Positions 7,819-17,500 of a stretch of 64,000 nt of DNA are shown here, one piece after another. This DNA comes from Bacillota bacterium. GTDB lineage: Bacteria > Bacillota > Clostridia > Lachnospirales > Lachnospiraceae. The stretch lies in the NCBI GenBank assembly GCA_902363515.1, contig CABJAN010000003.1:175108-239107 (forward strand), in the 5' to 3' direction. The position numbers and the translations under genes were made by a program. Position 1 is the stretch's first letter. Each line of letters begins with the position of its first letter. The notes under the pieces were generated by a model, which saw only the letters and a program-made list of their open reading frames with translations, was not told the origin of the DNA and made no database searches.

Positions 7819-10192
7819 GACTTCCGCCTCCTTCCTTTTCTCTTTGTTCCACTTCTTCCGGCTTTGTTGTCATGAGCGAATATAACTTCAGCGACTTATC
7901 AAATTTATCCTTAAACGGAATGATTGTTGTCCCATAGAAGAGAAGTCCTTCTCCTTCCCCGGAATTCGTAACATAAGACAACTGATACGGTGAGATATTT
8001 AATTGTTTTGCCAGGATCTGCCGGTCACCTGCAGCCTGATTTAACATCAGGATAAAATCACTATTGTCCAAAATATTTTCAATTTCCCGGCTGGAAAGGA
8101 GATCCTTTATATTCTGCGTGATTCCAGTTGGGATTCCGCCCCACTTCCGAAACCTCTTGAAGATCTCTACCGAATAAGATGCCGTCTGCTCTTCTTTTAG
8201 AAGAAGATGGAATTCATCGATATAGTACCAGGTAGATTTTACGCCACGGTTGATCGTCACCCGGTTCCACACCTGATCCTGTATGATGAGCATTCCAAGT
8301 TTTTTTAACTGCTTTCCGAGCTCCTTGATATCAAAGCAGACAATCCTGTTATTCAGCTCTACATTCGTCTGGTGATTGAACACCTTCAAAGATCCGTTGA
8401 CATAGATTTCCAGAGCTGTGGCAATCCTCTGTGCCTGTGGTTCTTTCTGTTTGCGGAGACAGTCATACAGATCTCCAAGAGTCGGCATATTTTCCGGTTT
8501 CGGATCAGAAAAATAGTTCTGATATACAAGGGGAAGGCATCGGTCAATAACAGACTTTTCTTCTGCTTCAATTCCGTCCCGGCTTCCCATGATCAATTCG
8601 CAAAGGGATAAAATAAAGTCAGATTTTACTCCCAACGGATTATCATCCTCAGAATAATTCATATTGATATCCATCGGATTGATATAATCCTTACTGTTTG
8701 GGGAAATATGGATGACCTGTCCTCCCAAAGCATGAACCAATGGATAATACTCACCTTCCGGATCTCCAATGATAATGTCATCCTTAGTTGTGAAAAATAC
8801 ATTCGTCATTTCCCTTTTTGCCGCAAAAGATTTTCCCGATCCCGGTGTACCAAGAATCAGACCATTTGGATTTTTCGACTTCTTCCTGTCTACCATGATC
8901 AGATTATTGCTGGTAGCATTCAATCCATAATACAAAGAATCGCCGCCCATGAATAATTCCTGTGTGGTAAATGGTACGAAAATCGCTGTACTGGTCGTTG
9001 TCAACGCTCTCTTGATTGGAATATGATTTACACCAAGCGGAAGACTGCTCATAAGTCCTTCTTCCTGCTGATAGTCCAGACGCTTTAACATACAATTATA
9101 TTTCTGTGCGATACCGGCTGTTTGAAAGATCGCATTTTCCAATTCCTGCTTGCTTTTTGCGGTATTTAAAAAGAGCGCTGTTACAAGGAACATACGCTCA
9201 TTTCGTGACTGCAGATCTTCCAAAAGCCGTTTTGCTTCCCCTCCATAGGTATTCAGATCCGACGGAATGATATCCATATCGTACCCTGCTCTTACTGCTT
9301 TTTTCTGCTCTTCAATTTTCATTCTATTGATATCCGTTACTTTACTTTTTACCAGCTTGATCGCTTTCATCTGATCCACAGACTGAATATGAAGATTTAC
9401 AATCAAGTCCTTATCAATATCCAAAAACTCTGCCAGCATCTTATCCGTCAACTCCGGAGCAAGGATCTGTAAATAAGAAACCGCCCCCATCGTATTTCCC
9501 ATCTGGAAGGTTTTCCCATCCTTAAACACAAAACTGGTAGGTGCGATATAATCTTTTGTGTTTAACCCCGTTTTAATCATAGATCCATAATCAAACTGGA
9601 ATTCCACTGTAGAATCCGGATTAAACGTTTCATACAGAATCCGCAGTCGCTCCTCTCCATTCAGAGGATATGCCATCACACCAAGGATCTTAAAGTTATT
9701 TAAAATATCAGACTCAATACGCTCCAGCTTTGGTTTTGCTTCCCGGATATTTTCCGCTTCAATAGAAAAAGTGATGTATTTCGTTTTCACCAAACCATTG
9801 TTTCCTCTTGCAAGCTGTTTTTTCAGCATGTTGGCATATTCCATACGGATATCATCATAAGCATCTCCCTGTGGACTGATCTTGATCACCTGCTCGAATT
9901 CCTTCATGCTGCTCTTGTGATTGATAAAACTGAGCTGAAAATGGATGCTGCTGTCAAAATAATTTAGGAAATCACACCAGTTTTCAAAGATTGCATTCTT
10001 ATCTTCATTCTGTGCTAACTGATAGTTGATATCGTAAAACCGGATACATTTGGAATAGACATTTCCCTGCACCCTGCAAATACCATCCCTCCCCATTTCT
10101 TTGTAGGCAATGGTCTGTTGAACGGTAAGTTTCTTTACATCTTTCTTTCCATTCGTCTTTTTATTTGCGGTCTTTTTTCTTTTTCTTACCAC
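7775..10192 (-). CDS. virB4: VirB4/TraE-type conjugation ATPase
   Basis: An 805-residue ATPase of the VirB4 family, which powers assembly and substrate transfer by the type IV secretion system at the inner face of the membrane. Walker A is GTPGSGKSFAAKREM (near residue 450), Walker B is WYYIDEFHLLL (near residue 655), and a glutamine-containing ITQNIKDLL motif follows. The N-terminal half has the VirB4 N-domain pattern and no predicted membrane helix, as usual for the family. The start is GTG 10192 behind GGGGGAG, overlapping the end of the PrgI gene by 32 bp. Overlaps with both neighbours show tight translational coupling in the transfer operon. Confidence 0.95.
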   Translation of the reverse strand: MVRKRKKTANKKTNGKKDVKKLTVQQTIAYKEMGRDGICRVQGNVYSKCIRFYDINYQLAQNEDKNAIFENWCDFLNYFDSSIHFQLSFINHKSSMKEFEQVIKISPQGDAYDDIRMEYANMLKKQLARGNNGLVKTKYITFSIEAENIREAKPKLERIESDILNNFKILGVMAYPLNGEERLRILYETFNPDSTVEFQFDYGSMIKTGLNTKDYIAPTSFVFKDGKTFQMGNTMGAVSYLQILAPELTDKMLAEFLDIDKDLIVNLHIQSVDQMKAIKLVKSKVTDINRMKIEEQKKAVRAGYDMDIIPSDLNTYGGEAKRLLEDLQSRNERMFLVTALFLNTAKSKQELENAIFQTAGIAQKYNCMLKRLDYQQEEGLMSSLPLGVNHIPIKRALTTTSTAIFVPFTTQELFMGGDSLYYGLNATSNNLIMVDRKKSKNPNGLILGTPGSGKSFAAKREMTNVFFTTKDDIIIGDPEGEYYPLVHALGGQVIHISPNSKDYINPMDINMNYSEDDNPLGVKSDFILSLCELIMGSRDGIEAEEKSVIDRCLPLVYQNYFSDPKPENMPTLGDLYDCLRKQKEPQAQRIATALEIYVNGSLKVFNHQTNVELNNRIVCFDIKELGKQLKKLGMLIIQDQVWNRVTINRGVKSTWYYIDEFHLLLKEEQTASYSVEIFKRFRKWGGIPTGITQNIKDLLSSREIENILDNSDFILMLNQAAGDRQILAKQLNISPYQLSYVTNSGEGEGLLFYGTTIIPFKDKFDKSLKLYSLMTTKPEEVEQREKEGGGSLGRERTERKRESCQ

Positions 10193-10565
10193 CGCTTTCT
10201 CCCCCTTTCCTTTCTTCCTTTCTCATAGTTTCTTGATCTTCTCCGTCTGGATCCGATTCATAATAGTTTTCAGTTTCATATTTTCTGACAGCTGGCCGGA
10301 TAAATTTCACCCGGATCACATGCATCAATACGTCTTCCAGATGCATTCCATCTTTCTCATACATGGCAAACAAAAAGGCCGGCAGCATCATAAGTACCAT
10401 AAGGACTGCAGCATTATTGATTCCAAGAGCATTTCTAAAGAGAAAATAGCAGGGAATTCCCATAGCTGCTCCAATACCAATACAGATCAGCTGTCTTTTT
10501 GTAAGATTAAATGCCACTTTATTCTTTACTTTCGTTAAATCTTTCGGCACACTCACATACGCCAT
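10161..10565 (-). CDS. PrgI family membrane protein
   Basis: About 134 residues with the PrgI signature at the N-terminus (MAYVSVPKDLTKVKNKVAF) and two adjacent membrane helices (CIGIGAAMGIPCYFLF and AAVLMVLMMLPAFLFAMYEK), followed by a basic and then acidic cytoplasmic tail. PrgI proteins occur immediately upstream of VirB4 in Gram-positive conjugation systems and are thought to correspond to VirB3 as membrane partners of VirB4. The ATG at 10565 is preferred over the GTG at 10574 because AAAGGAAG sits eight bases before the ATG and abuts the GTG. The 3' end overlaps virB4. Confidence 0.9.
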   Translation of the reverse strand: MAYVSVPKDLTKVKNKVAFNLTKRQLICIGIGAAMGIPCYFLFRNALGINNAAVLMVLMMLPAFLFAMYEKDGMHLEDVLMHVIRVKFIRPAVRKYETENYYESDPDGEDQETMRKEERKGGESGGKKKKKDRK

Positions 10566-10586
10566 GTGTTTCACTTCCTTTCTTTT

Positions 10587-11459
10587 CTAATGTGCATTAA
10601 AGATCGACTTACTGAGTGATCCTGTCTTGAACAGACTGAAACATAAGATCACCGTATATGCCATCACACCAAATAATGAAGAACTCAGATTATCTGAAAA
10701 CTGGATGCCTGCCACTAATACTGCGTAAATAGCAACACATACCATCATCAGAAATGCCTGGAATGCCAGGGCAAAGAGTCCTCTGAAATAATTCGTTCCG
10801 ATCTGTCCCCACTCTCTGTTGCTCATCGTTGCGAATGGGATCGGTGCAACTGAGGTATAAAGGTAAATTTCTATCATACGGACATACAAGATAACCGTAA
10901 TGAGTACAGACATAATCTTCATACAGAAACTTACGATCAAAGTTTCCAATGCCAATATCACAAGTTCTCCAATCTCCATGCTTTCCAATGTAGCTGATAA
11001 ATCTGTGATCGCAGAGCTGATATCAATGGATGTGTCTCCGGAAACCAGCCCTGCCGCCGAGTTTACGACGCTTTGTCCTACATCAAAGACTGCCATCGTA
11101 ATGGTAAATGTATTGCTTACCAGATAAACGGCGATCCACATTTTCACAAAATATTTAAAGAACATCCATGTATCAATATCATGCATGTTATTACGTTCTG
11201 TCAGCATGGAAATCAATTCATAACACAATACAAAAGTTATGATGATGCCTGCAATCGGCATGATGACCGAATTCGACAATCCTTCGATCATACTAAAGAT
11301 ACTGCCATTCCATCCTTGTGGTGTCTGTCCAACCTGGCCCGCAATCTCACTTGTCTTCTGATTGACATCCGTAAACATACGGTCCAGGTTAGAACTGATC
11401 ATACCTGTTAGAAGTTCCCTCATCCATTCCTCAATCGCATCAAAAATTTGACTGAACAT
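10587..11459 (-). CDS. VirB6/TrbL-type polytopic conjugation protein
   Basis: 290 residues, about six membrane helices. The clearest are VIMPIAGIIITFVLCYELI, MWIAVYLVSNTFTITMAVF, VILALETLIVSFCMKIM, MSVLITVILYVRMIEIYLYT and AFQAFLMMVCVAIYAVLVA, with a last one near the C-terminus (VMAYTVILCFSLF). Position between the pilin-like Maff2 gene and PrgI, and length, fit the VirB6/TrbL/CD1105-like channel subunit of Tn1549-type elements. Start ATG 11459 follows AAAGGAG. The ORF ends 21 bp before PrgI. Function as inner-membrane channel core is from family knowledge. Confidence 0.88.
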   Translation of the reverse strand: MFSQIFDAIEEWMRELLTGMISSNLDRMFTDVNQKTSEIAGQVGQTPQGWNGSIFSMIEGLSNSVIMPIAGIIITFVLCYELISMLTERNNMHDIDTWMFFKYFVKMWIAVYLVSNTFTITMAVFDVGQSVVNSAAGLVSGDTSIDISSAITDLSATLESMEIGELVILALETLIVSFCMKIMSVLITVILYVRMIEIYLYTSVAPIPFATMSNREWGQIGTNYFRGLFALAFQAFLMMVCVAIYAVLVAGIQFSDNLSSSLFGVMAYTVILCFSLFKTGSLSKSIFNAH

Positions 11460-11478
11460 GGATCTCTACTCCTTTCCT

Positions 11479-11694
11479 TTAACCAAATAATCCACTCAAA
11501 AGCGGAATTAACTGTGTACCGATCAGGATCACACCACCGCCACTCATAAGCTGCTTAATTCCCTGTGATTTTGCACCAGGATTATCATTACCGTAACCTT
11601 CCATCAGGTTGATGACTCCCCAGACACCAAGACCTGCACCAATCGCTACGACTAATGTCTGTAAGATTGTAATTGCACTTCCGAAAAATCCCAT
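11479..11694 (-). CDS. Maff2 family small membrane protein (VirB2-like pilin candidate)
   Basis: 71 residues with two hydrophobic helices (AITILQTLVVAIGAGLGVWG and GGGVILIGTQLIPLLSGLFG) around a short polar loop (MEGYGNDNPGAKSQGIKQ). It matches the Maff2 family found just before the VirB6-like gene in Clostridia conjugative elements. Size and helix-loop-helix topology resemble VirB2 pilins, but without a long signal peptide; pilin function is inference. A perfect 8-bp hairpin (AAACGCTG/CAGCGTTT) precedes it, and a terminator-like hairpin lies between it and virD4, so its mRNA level may be set separately from the rest. Confidence 0.9.
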   Translation of the reverse strand: MGFFGSAITILQTLVVAIGAGLGVWGVINLMEGYGNDNPGAKSQGIKQLMSGGGVILIGTQLIPLLSGLFG

Positions 11695-11708
11695 ATTCTT
11701 TTCTGAAT

Positions 11709-11738
11709 AAACGCTGCTTCTATGGTCTGTCAGCGTTT
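11709..11738 (-). promoter_or_regulatory. Hairpin in the leader of the Maff2 gene
   Basis: AAACGCTG and CAGCGTTT form a perfect 8-bp stem around a 14-base loop, ending about 15 bases before the Maff2 ATG. No T run follows, so it is better read as an mRNA 5'-end stabiliser or processing site than as a terminator. Confidence 0.5.
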
Positions 11739-11854
11739 CCTCTCTCCTTTCCCTATTATTCAGACCTCTTTTTTTACCTGTTTTCTTTGCAAGGTGATCT
11801 TATTTTCATCTTCACTTTCTTCTCCTTTCTGCCTGATCATCAGGACTTTTTCTT

Positions 11855-11896
11855 AAAAAAACGCAAAAAAGAGCACATAGATGGATATCTACATGC
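11855..11896 (-). terminator. Terminator-like hairpin between virD4 and Maff2
   Basis: On the minus strand GCATGTAGAT pairs with ATCTATGTGC in RNA (10 bp, two G-U pairs) around a 4-base loop, followed by TCTTTTTTGCGTTTTTTT. This is a good partial terminator inside the conjugation operon and lies just after the virD4 stop. Confidence 0.6.
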
Positions 11897-11939
11897 ACTA
11901 ACGCTTTTTATTCTGTTTTCATATATTCTTCGTGCTTTT

Positions 11940-13757
11940 CTATGATATATTCTGTTCTGCTTCTTTCACATCCTCTTCTGTTACATTTACTTCATACACC
12001 TCAAATTCTGTATCCTGTGAAAATACCAGCTTATGCTCCAGATATTTTTCCACATCAAAAGCATTTCTTTCATCTTCATCCGCAAGTTCCTTATATCTCT
12101 TATGCTTTGTGATATCATATTTGTTACTGAGAAATGGCCGTACGCCCCGAAGCTGTAAGATACATTTATTTCCATCCATTACAGCCAGTTCATCCCGGCT
12201 CATCAATTCTTTCCCTGTCTTCTGATAATTCAAACCATAGGACTGGCTTGTCCCTCTGGTATCAGAGGTATTGTAAAGATCGATGGTCTCTTTTCCCAGC
12301 GTTTCCGATATCTCCTTTAACGTGGAGCTTTCTTTTCCTCCAAGAAATAATACGGTATCGCAATTCCCTGTGATAGTTTCAGCAGCATCCTTATAAATGG
12401 TTTTTAACTGGCTCTGCGACTGTAAAATAATAGAGGCGGAGATTTCACGGCTTCGGATCGTTGCGATCAGTTTATCAAATTTGGGGATCTGGCCGATATT
12501 ACTGAACTCATCCAGCAGTAATCGCACATGGTACGGAAGTCTTCCACCATGCTCATCATCTGCTTTATCACAGAGCAGATTAAAAAGCTGTGTGTACATG
12601 ATCGCCACCACAAAATTGAATGTATCATCGGTATCACTGATAATCACGAACATTGCTGTCTTCTGATCCCCGATCATATCCAGCTCCATTTCATCATAAG
12701 ACATGATCTCCCGAAGTTCCTGGATATCAAAAGGAGCAAGTCTGGCGCCGCAGGAAATAAGGATCGACTTCGCTGTTTTTCCGGCAGCCAGCTTATATTT
12801 TCGATATTGTCTGACTGCAAAGTGTTCCGGATTATCCGCCTCCAATTCTTCAAACAGTTCATCAACCGCATTCTTAAATTCTTCATCTTCTTCTCTCGTT
12901 TCACTGGCATTGATGAATTCCAAAAGAGTAGAAAAGTTCTGTTCTTCTTCCGGCGCTTCATACCAAATATAACCGATCAGAGCAGAATACAGAAGGCGTT
13001 CCGCTTTCACCCAGAAATCTTCCGTAGATTTTTCTCCTTCCCCCTTCGTATTTGCGATAATGGTATTCACAAGTTTGAGGATATCTTTTTCACTACGGAT
13101 GTAATGGAATGGATTGTAGTGCATCGACTTTTTGAAATTGATCGTATTCAGCACCTTGATCCGATAGCCTCCATTTACTAGCATCTTTCCACATTCTACA
13201 ATGATCGTCCCCTTTGGATCTGTCACCACATAGGATACATGATCTGTCATTTGCATAAGTTGAGGCTTTACATAAAACCTTGTTTTTCCAGAACCTGATC
13301 CTCCGATCACAATCACATTCTTGTTTCTGGCATATTTAGGAGCTTTCGGTCTGCTATTCATCGTAAGCCGTTCTGTTTCGGTCAGAATAATATTGTTCTC
13401 AAATACCGGATCTTCAAATGGTTCGATATCTTTCCGATTTCCCCACCGGGCTGATCCATACTCCTCTCCATGCCGGAACTTCTTTGCATTCTTCGCTTTA
13501 TAATACAAGACGATTCTAAAAATAAGTGCTACGATCACACCTCCCAGCAAATCTTGTAGATAAAAGCTCGGAAACCAGTTGGCAAATGCCAATGGAAAAT
13601 TCATCAGCATCACACAGATTTTTTCAATCATACTACGTCCCATACAATGACGATAAAGCCAAAAGCATTTATCTGCAAGATAGAAGATGATCAGATACGG
13701 AATGCTTAATATCACCACTCTCTTCATCTGGATATTCTGCATCTTTTCCCGGATCAT
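11940..13757 (-). CDS. virD4: VirD4/TraG-type coupling protein
   Basis: A 605-residue type IV coupling protein that links the relaxosome to the secretion channel. Two N-terminal membrane helices (VVILSIPYLIIFYLADKCFW and LLGGVIVALIFRIVLYY) are followed by the motor domain. Walker A is VIGGSGSGKTRFYVKP (near residue 154) and Walker B is LLLDEFSNIGQIPKF (near residue 416). The C-terminal 40 residues are acidic. The start ATG 13757 overlaps the TGA of the PcfB gene (ATGA), a typical coupled pair; PcfB is the usual partner of VirD4/PcfC in Gram-positive conjugation. It is intact and full length. Confidence 0.95.
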   Translation of the reverse strand: MIREKMQNIQMKRVVILSIPYLIIFYLADKCFWLYRHCMGRSMIEKICVMLMNFPLAFANWFPSFYLQDLLGGVIVALIFRIVLYYKAKNAKKFRHGEEYGSARWGNRKDIEPFEDPVFENNIILTETERLTMNSRPKAPKYARNKNVIVIGGSGSGKTRFYVKPQLMQMTDHVSYVVTDPKGTIIVECGKMLVNGGYRIKVLNTINFKKSMHYNPFHYIRSEKDILKLVNTIIANTKGEGEKSTEDFWVKAERLLYSALIGYIWYEAPEEEQNFSTLLEFINASETREEDEEFKNAVDELFEELEADNPEHFAVRQYRKYKLAAGKTAKSILISCGARLAPFDIQELREIMSYDEMELDMIGDQKTAMFVIISDTDDTFNFVVAIMYTQLFNLLCDKADDEHGGRLPYHVRLLLDEFSNIGQIPKFDKLIATIRSREISASIILQSQSQLKTIYKDAAETITGNCDTVLFLGGKESSTLKEISETLGKETIDLYNTSDTRGTSQSYGLNYQKTGKELMSRDELAVMDGNKCILQLRGVRPFLSNKYDITKHKRYKELADEDERNAFDVEKYLEHKLVFSQDTEFEVYEVNVTEEDVKEAEQNIS

Positions 13758-14317
13758 CGTTCCTGTCCTCTGACTTTCTGTCTTGTTTTTACTCTCTGAC
13801 GTTGTTTTGCTTTTCTCTCCTTTGTCTTCTGTAGTTTCTTTCGGACAGAAGGTTTTTTCTTTTTAGACTGATCCATCTCTATACCTGCATATTCTTTAAA
13901 AGCAGCCGTCATCACATCCACATCTTTCGATTTAAAAAATACCAGATACAACGGCGGTTCCACACGGGAATCCTTTTTCAGACTATAATCAATCCCATAT
14001 TTTCGGGCTACCCGGTCAAAAGACTTGATATTTTGATCTGTGATCTGGATATTCGTAAGCTGCGCTCCCTGTGCGATCAGTTGCTTTATCGTCTGCTTTC
14101 CATGAGGCTTTTTCATCTCCTGTCGTTTTCTTTCTTTTTCTCTGCCCTTTTCCTGTGCTTTTCCTGTTTTGACAGCCTGTTTTACCTGTACCCGTTTCTG
14201 TTTCTGTCTGCTCATTCCATCCAGAAATTTTCTCATAGATGCCTTTAACACACCGGTACTCATCCGGGTTGTCTGGACACACAGAGCTATGATTTTTTCA
14301 TTCACTTCATCCTGCAA
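13754..14317 (-). CDS. pcfB: PcfB/DUF3801 family conjugation accessory protein
   Basis: 187 residues beginning at TTG 14317, which follows the upstream TAA directly, with AAAGGAAG as ribosome site. The N-terminus (QDEVNEKIIALCVQTTRMS) and central segment (DVMTAAFKEYAGIEMDQSK) match the PcfB family, small soluble partners that help the coupling protein recruit the relaxase complex. The middle and C-terminal parts are extremely basic (KKKPSVRKKLQKTKERKAK), fitting nucleic-acid binding. The gene overlaps virD4 by four bases. Confidence 0.88.
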   Translation of the reverse strand: MQDEVNEKIIALCVQTTRMSTGVLKASMRKFLDGMSRQKQKRVQVKQAVKTGKAQEKGREKERKRQEMKKPHGKQTIKQLIAQGAQLTNIQITDQNIKSFDRVARKYGIDYSLKKDSRVEPPLYLVFFKSKDVDVMTAAFKEYAGIEMDQSKKKKPSVRKKLQKTKERKAKQRQRVKTRQKVRGQER

Positions 14318-14515
14318 TTAACCACTTCCTTTCTTTCCTTGATCCTTTGTGGGAAGCAAATAATAGCACTGCTTCTCAATGCATCCCTTTTTTCTTCCTT
14401 CCCACCAATAACAATATTTACAAGACCAGGGTTTTTCTTCACTGTATTTTCTCCCCGGCATTGCTGCATTTGGTTCCACGATCAGGTTCTTATCTCTTCT
14501 CCTGTCCATCCTCAT
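14318..14515 (-). CDS. Small cysteine-rich protein of unknown function
   Basis: 65 residues, first gene of the conjugation operon, starting at ATG 14515 behind AGGAGGAAC. The core has four cysteines in two pairs (CKYCYWWEGRKKGCIEKQC), suggesting a small metal site, within a basic sequence. I do not recognise the family. Its stop is followed with no gap by the PcfB start, so the two are coupled. It may be a DNA- or protein-binding accessory of the coupling complex, but nothing in the sequence shows that directly. Confidence 0.7.
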   Translation of the reverse strand: MRMDRRRDKNLIVEPNAAMPGRKYSEEKPWSCKYCYWWEGRKKGCIEKQCYYLLPTKDQGKKGSG

Positions 14516-14525
14516 GTTCCTCCTT

Positions 14526-14570
14526 ACAAAAAAGCGTTCACAGATTCCCTCAGGTTTCCATGAACGCTTT
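14526..14570 (-). terminator. Intrinsic terminator after the adhesin gene
   Basis: A perfect 10-bp stem (TGAACGCTTT... on the plus strand; AAAGCGTTCA with TGAACGCTTT) is followed on the minus strand by a T run. It lies 8 bases past the SpaA-like stop and just before the first conjugation gene, so the adhesin is a separate unit or the transfer operon depends on read-through. Confidence 0.88.
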
Positions 14571-14578
14571 CCCTTACA

Positions 14579-17500
14579 TTATTTCTTCTTTATTTTTCTT
14601 CCAAGGACTACCACTCCACTTAAGCTCATTCCAAGCACGATCAGCCATAAAAGCAAATTGGAGTTATCCCCAGTCTTAGGTGCATCTTTCGACGGTTTTC
14701 CACCTTCCGGAGTGCTTTCCTTTGGTTTTTCCTCATCAACCATAACAACCTTCTGCACTTCGGCGGTATCTTTTACTTCAAATACCACATCCTTTGCAAT
14801 CAGATATCCTTCCGGTGCTGTCTCTTCTCGGAGCGTATATGTTCCGATTGGAAGCATCTCTATATAATGTGCCTCTTCTGTTGAAGTCCAACTTTCAATC
14901 ACATTTCCTTCTTCATCCAAGATGGTCAGTTTTGCACCTGAAAGTTCCTTTCCTGCAATATCCTGTTTCGAGATCAATACCTTTGTCACATCATCTTTCA
15001 TCTCCTGTTTCTGGATTTCTGCAGTATTTTCTACTGTAAAGGTAATGCTCTCTGCAGTTACATATCCATCTGCCGGTTTTGTCTCTGTCATCGTATAGGA
15101 TTTTCCAACTGTCAGCTCTTTGATCACATGAGCTTTCTCTGTAGATACCCACTCATCGATTACATTTCCGTCTTCATCTGTCACCTTCAGATGTGCCCCC
15201 GGAAGTTCTTTTCCTGTGGTAAGGTCTGTTTTCGTAAGTTCTACCGTTGTCGGCTCATTTTCAAAAACAAACTCATAGGAAACCTCGGCTTCTTCTGGTT
15301 TTCCATACTCAAAAGAGAATTCCTTTTCTTCTTTCGATGTCACAAAACCATCCGGAGCATAGATTTCTTTTACGATATAAGTTCCATCTACTGGAAGATC
15401 TGCTTTGAAAAGGATCTGTCCATTTTCATCCGTTGTTTTCTGCTCGATCAGCGTTCCGGCTTCCATCAGGACTTTTCCATCTCTGCTTTTGATCTCTTCT
15501 TTTGTAAATAACCCGAAGATCGCACCTTCCAGCATACGGTCTGTATCCTTTGCTTTTTTAAGGACAGTTACTTTTATCTTCTGGCGGTTGTTCTGCCATT
15601 CTTCATCAAAAGTAACCACTGGCGTATCCTGATCGCGATAGGTCAGATCCACAAATCTAGGCTCTCCATCCAGTACAAAACCATGTGCCGTTTTCACTTC
15701 CTTCACATAATATTTTCCTACCGGAAGGTCTTCCATTTTTGCGATTCCCTTTTCATCGGTTGTGATCGTGCCTACCAGCTCATCTTTCTTATAATGGTTT
15801 GCGCTTACACCATCCGCAGCCTTGATATCTTCTGCAGCATAGACTTCAAAAGTGACTTCACTTAAGTTTCCTGTGATATATTCAAAGAAATGTTCTACCG
15901 TTCCTTTCACATTATCCAAAAGGGTGATCTTCTCTAAAAATTCTCCCTTTTTGTTGATGATCAAAAGTCCTTTTGGTACTTCATCCTTCATTTCCACTTT
16001 CTGTACTTCGGCAGTATCTTTGACCGTAAATGTCACATCCGTTGCTTTCAGATAACCATATGGAGCAAATTCTTCATGAAGGGTATAGGTTTCTCCGACA
16101 ACCAGACGCTTGATCACATGTGGCTTATCCTTTTCAGATGTCCATTCATCGATAACATTTCCATCTTTATCCATGACCTTCAATCTTGCACCCTCCAGCT
16201 CTACGCCTGTAGTCAGATCAGACTTTGTGAATTCTGCTGTAGTTGGTTCATTTTTCTTTACAGTCTGTAAGAAAACAAGCTTTGTCTCCTGTCCCTGATA
16301 CTCTGCAACAAATTCCAGCACCTCATCCGAAGAAACAAAACCTTCCGGCGCTTTTAATTCTTTTACATAGTATTCTCCAAATGGAAGATCCAGGGTGCAT
16401 GTTGCCATACCGTTCTCATCGGATGTCATTTCCTGTAATAAGGTATCTGCTTTCACAAGAACTTTTCCATTTGCCTGGATATCTTTCTTGTTATAGATGC
16501 CAAACAAAGCTCCGGATAATACCTGCCCGTTTTCTATATCCTGTTTTTCTACGGAAATTGATACCTTCTGTCTGTCATTTCCTACCATTGCTTCTGCTTC
16601 AACGACTGGTGTTTCCTGATCCTGATATGTTAATGCAACCGTTACCGGTTCTGGATTTAATACAAATCCTTCCGGTGCCTTAGTTTCCACTACATAGTAT
16701 CTTCCAAGAGGAAGATCCTTTGCTACAGCTTTTCCACTCTCTCCCGTTGTGATCGTTGCCACGAGCGTATCTTTTGCATAAAGTACGATACGGTTTCCAT
16801 CTGCATCTTTCTGATGATCCGGAGTACAGATATCTTCTGCAGCTCTTACTTCAAATTCTGCTCCGGAAAGATACTGTTCCTCATAGATAAAGTCATTCTC
16901 AAAACCAGAAAGCATCTCACCTTTCTTATACACAATAAGATTTCCCTTTACCGGCTGATCTTCATAGGAAACTTCAATGATCACATCTCCACTTACTCCA
17001 TCTACTTCATAGGCAGTATCCGAATCCACGGTGATCTCTACATAGTTTTTGTTGACAACATATCCATCCGGTGCTGTCACTTCTTCAATACGATAGTGCC
17101 CGATCTCTAAGTGTTTCGGTAAGATCAGGTATCCCTGGCTGTCCGTAAAGAAAGATTTATGGACTGTGACCGTAGGATAGGTTGTTACCTGTTCCACATA
17201 TTTCTTATGATCCAGATCATAAATTTTAAATTCTGTACCGGCTACTAACACCGGTTTCTTTGTTTCATCATCTTTTTTGATGATCTTTAACTTTGCAGAA
17301 AACTCTTTATCCAGCAGTACCTTCCAAACCTGCGGTTTATCCGGATTGTTTTCACGGATGGTAATCTCAAAATCCTCTACCGGTTTATAATTATGAGGTG
17401 TGGTTGTTTCTCGTACAATATACGTTCCGTATGGAAGCGGAATACTGCACGCATACCCTTTCTCATCTGTGAACATTTCCGTTTTACCATCTGCTGTAAG

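Noticed and set aside
12528..13181. Plus-strand 217-codon ORF inside virD4
   Set aside because: Antisense shadow of a well-conserved coupling protein gene; no ribosome site and no recognisable family.
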